This document shows positions 62,394 to 64,000 of a DNA stretch of 64,000 nt, one piece after another. The stretch is taken from assembly GCF_042682785.1 (NCBI RefSeq), contig NZ_JBHUIB010000012.1:988176-1052175 (forward strand), written 5' to 3'. Position numbers and translations under genes: made by a program. This DNA is from Thalassotalea_F euphylliae (GTDB taxonomy: Bacteria > Pseudomonadota > Gammaproteobacteria > Enterobacterales > Alteromonadaceae). Below the pieces are notes generated by a model. It did not search any database and was not told the origin of the DNA. It saw nothing but the letters and a program-made list of their open reading frames with translations. Positions within the stretch are counted from its first letter, which is position 1. Each line of letters starts with the position of its first letter.

Positions 62394-62491
62394 CGCCCCA
62401 ATAAGGGGCTGGTAAATGCTTGGCTAAACTGTGTAGCGGAGCGGAACCGAGCCAAGCTTTAGCAGTCCCGCGCTTAATTGGCTTGTTATAT
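62390..62491 (-). repeat. attC site 1 (integron recombination site)
   Basis: Read on the minus strand it begins with TATAACAAGCC and ends with GGGGCGTTATGA. The arms are imperfectly complementary over about 35 bp (AACAAGCCAATTAAGCG... against ...CCCCTTATTGGGGCGTT) with an unpaired centre, the fold of an attC site. It closely matches the site at 62844-62945. The crossover GTTATGA overlaps the selO stop codon. Confidence 0.88.
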
Positions 62492-62492
62492 T

Positions 62493-62825
62493 TTACATAC
62501 TCGCTTTGATCAAGCTAGCTAAAACAGCTTTGCCTTCTTTGTTCTCAACCGACTCAAACAGTTTTAACAATTTGGGGAGTAAGAGTTTCTTTTGCGATGT
62601 TGAAAGTTCGAAAGAATCATCAAACCAAATTGCGTTTTCGTTATCTAGCATCAAGGTGAATTTGTCATTGTCCGAAACTAACATAACGCCCATCGTTGTA
62701 GCTTCAATAAAATAACCTTCATATTTCAATTGGCTATTTATTTGTTGAACACGGGAGTGATTTACATCACCTGCAATCGTGGGAAATGCAATTAAGAGAG
62801 TAAATATAAGTAGGCGTATGTTCAA
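62493..62825 (-). CDS. Integron cassette gene: exported protein of unknown function
   Basis: The frame is open to 62909, but its first 23 codons are attC sequence. I start at the TTG at 62825, preceded by GAGAG. The product has 110 residues: a signal peptide (NIRLLIFTLLIAFPTIAG) and a mature domain without recognised family. It is followed directly by attC site 1, the normal layout of a gene cassette, and lacks its own terminator. Confidence 0.65.
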   Translation of the reverse strand: MNIRLLIFTLLIAFPTIAGDVNHSRVQQINSQLKYEGYFIEATTMGVMLVSDNDKFTLMLDNENAIWFDDSFELSTSQKKLLLPKLLKLFESVENKEGKAVLASLIKASM

Positions 62826-62843
62826 ACTAGACTCTCGTAAAAT

Positions 62844-62945
62844 ATAACGCCCCAATAAGGGGCTGATAAATGCTTGGCTAAACTTTGTAGCGAAGCGAAA
62901 CTGAGCCAAGCTTTAGCAGTCCCGCGCTTAATTGGCTTGTTAGGT
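62844..62945 (-). repeat. attC site 2 (integron recombination site)
   Basis: On the minus strand it starts with ACCTAAC, a perfect RYYYAAC box, and ends with GGGGCGTTATAT. It differs from site 1 at only a few positions over about 100 bp. Near-identity of attC sites is typical of the cassette array of one chromosomal integron. Confidence 0.9.
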
Positions 62946-62950
62946 ATACT

Positions 62951-63331
62951 TTACTTCTTAACTAACTTTGCCTTACCAATAATAGGACAAACATCATTTT
63001 CACCTTGCCACCAGACAGAAACGTTTAGTCCAATATCTAAATCGCCGAACGACCTGACATAAGTAAGCAGCTTCCCATTTTTAGGATAAGTTTGAAGAGG
63101 GGCAGAAGTACTAGCAAAAGGCTCATCGTCTTTTAGGAGGCCAAGAGTTACATTATCGAATTTTTGACCATCAGCTTCGTTGGGAAAGAGTATATAAAAG
63201 CTACGTTCTTGTTTGTTCCAATTAACCTCAACTAGATCATCATATTCTTTGCCTTGCGTAGGAGCAACACACGCCACAACACTAGAGCTCAATAGGATGC
63301 TTATAAAAATTAAAATAACTCTGAATTTCAA
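62951..63331 (-). CDS. Integron cassette gene: lipoprotein of unknown function
   Basis: I start at the TTG at 63331, which has a strong GGAGG at good spacing; the ATG at 63343 lies upstream of that ribosome binding site. The 126-residue product has a signal peptide ending SSSVVAC (lipobox-like). The mature domain, of unknown family, has one further Cys (DVCPIIG). It is followed by attC site 2. Confidence 0.7.
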   Translation of the reverse strand: MKFRVILIFISILLSSSVVACVAPTQGKEYDDLVEVNWNKQERSFYILFPNEADGQKFDNVTLGLLKDDEPFASTSAPLQTYPKNGKLLTYVRSFGDLDIGLNVSVWWQGENDVCPIIGKAKLVKK

Positions 63332-63347
63332 CCCGACCTCCATGTAT

Positions 63348-63354
63348 ACCTAAC
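63348..63354 (-). other. Integron core site upstream of the cassette
   Basis: GTTAGGT on the minus strand, a GTTRRRY crossover box, marks the 5' edge of the cassette that carries the 62951-63331 gene. Upstream of it (63355-63470) a weaker inverted structure could be another attC or an attI site, but the arms pair poorly. Confidence 0.55.
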
Positions 63355-63483
63355 ATGTTTATAGCGAGCAAATCGCGCGTTTTTCTACCGCTGCGTCGCT
63401 CGTTTATATCCTTCGACCAGTTTTAACATACTCGATAACATGTTGCTATAGATAGATTTTCTAGGCTCATCAATTTTTCAGTA

Positions 63484-63512
63484 AAAACAAAAACGACCCA
63501 ATGGGGCGTTTT
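63484..63512. terminator. Terminator-like hairpin
   Basis: AAAACG-A-CCC / GGG-G-CGTTTT with loop AAT and A/T runs on both sides; it could stop transcription in both directions. Confidence 0.6.
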
Positions 63513-63779
63513 CATGACTATAGGGGCAAGTCATTACAACTGGACATAAAATCAGTGCTAAAAATAGTTTTTCAATGTCCGCTTTTCGCTCTAAAGAGAC
63601 CTAGAGACTATTTCTCCGACATGAGGATTTCAGCTAGAGATGAGAATTTAGAGAAAATTCTCATTCCCGATGAGATTCTCCAATTGAAACAAATGTTTAA
63701 CCACTTGGACAATATTTTACATTTTACTATCGCTCCTAAATGGAACTTAGTGTGTAAGACATATCGCACAAGGTCGTAA
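63501..63779 (+). CDS. Doubtful small ORF
   Basis: The frame gives a 92-residue basic protein without recognised family (ending HFTIAPKWNLVCKTYRTRS). Its ATG lies inside the terminator-like hairpin and has no ribosome binding site, so it may be non-coding or a gene remnant. Confidence 0.25.
   Translation: MGRFHDYRGKSLQLDIKSVLKIVFQCPLFALKRPRDYFSDMRISARDENLEKILIPDEILQLKQMFNHLDNILHFTIAPKWNLVCKTYRTRS
63753..63770 (+). promoter_or_regulatory. Possible UvrY/GacA/VarA-type box
   Basis: TGTAAG-ACATAT-CGCACA resembles the TGTAAG-N6-CTTACA box of the response regulators that switch on csrB-type RNAs. It is about 170-190 bp upstream of the predicted RNA start, similar to the distance in E. coli csrB. 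The right half matches imperfectly. Confidence 0.4.
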
Positions 63780-63939
63780 GATATAAAGGAAAAGAGCGCT
63801 GAAAAAATGAAATTGCATGATTTAAAGTCCTATCAAAACAATGGCTTATGTATTTTTTTTGTGTTTTTGTATGTTTGTTAAACGAATATTTTTAAATCTG
63901 CTTGGTTTTTAATTACAGTCGATAACGTAATATTACAAC

Positions 63940-64000
63940 TGTCAGGACGACACAGGAAATGACTTCCTGTTAAGGGAGCCTCAGGATGAGGTTAGCGATA
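63940..64000 (+). ncRNA. 5' part of a CsrB-type regulatory RNA, cut by the window end
   Basis: The last ~60 bases show the pattern of RNAs that sequester CsrA: repeated GGA in small hairpin loops (CAGGACG, CAGGAAATGACTTCCTG, AAGGGAG, CTCAGGATGAG). The AGGAAATGACTTCCT and CTCAGGATGAG segments can each form a stem with GGA exposed. No ORF covers this part. An AT-rich promoter-like stretch (TAATAT at 63928) lies just upstream. Confidence 0.6.

Overview
The window reads as a chromosome segment of a marine gammaproteobacterium of the order Alteromonadales (Colwellia/Thalassotalea-like). This is inferred from gene order and from families such as DUF3718, DUF3192 and KdsA-adjacent SirB proteins; no database search was possible. 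Base composition is moderately AT-rich.

Layout. (1) 1-11.2 kb: the conserved lnt-corC-ybeY-phoH-miaB block (minus strand), a large periplasmic/membrane sensor-like protein, ubiF, and a five-gene tRNA operon (Met-Leu-Gln-Gln-Leu). The same neighbourhood exists in E. coli. (2) 11.4-26.7 kb: a second conserved block, ychF-pth-rplY-prs-ispE-lolB facing hemA-prfA-prmC-sirB2-(S9 peptidase)-sirB1-(DUF819)-kdsA, covering translation, envelope lipoprotein, haem, isoprenoid and LPS precursors. (3) 27.4-32.4 kb: a tightly overlapping gcvA-like/hydrolase/DUF423/rlmM operon, a solute-binding protein and NAD-type isocitrate dehydrogenase.

(4) About 32.7-49.7 kb: an integrated mobile element between isocitrate dehydrogenase and a DUF3192 gene. 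Its left part carries a large serine recombinase and a probable ribbon-helix-helix protein. Next come likely defence genes: a TIR-like NADase-type effector, a HEPN-type protein and several unrecognised proteins, some with membrane segments. Its right part is one rightward module of about a dozen small unrecognised proteins around a clear HK97-fold major capsid protein. No terminase, portal, head protease, tail or lysis gene is recognisable. The two halves are separated by an unusual non-coding array of ten repeats spaced about 94 bp. The repeat core resembles a single-subunit phage RNA polymerase promoter and points toward the capsid module. The module also has A/C-rich leaders before many genes, many strong inverted repeats, two copies of one inverted-repeat site with identical 17-bp spacing, and a predicted four-way-junction RNA near its right end. 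The best reading is a capsid-encoding phage satellite or similar parasite with a defence cargo. This is the most interesting object in the window.

(5) 49.7-62.4 kb: host genes again (DUF3192, xni, ppnN, a GGDEF protein, an M61 peptidase, queF/syd, a KfrA_N-like protein, a DUF3192 lipoprotein, a GNAT enzyme, an Mpo1-like protein, creA, selO). (6) 62.4-63.35 kb: two nearly identical attC sites and integron-type gene cassettes read on the minus strand, placed directly against the selO stop codon. (7) The right edge runs into the 5' end of what looks like a CsrB-type regulatory RNA.
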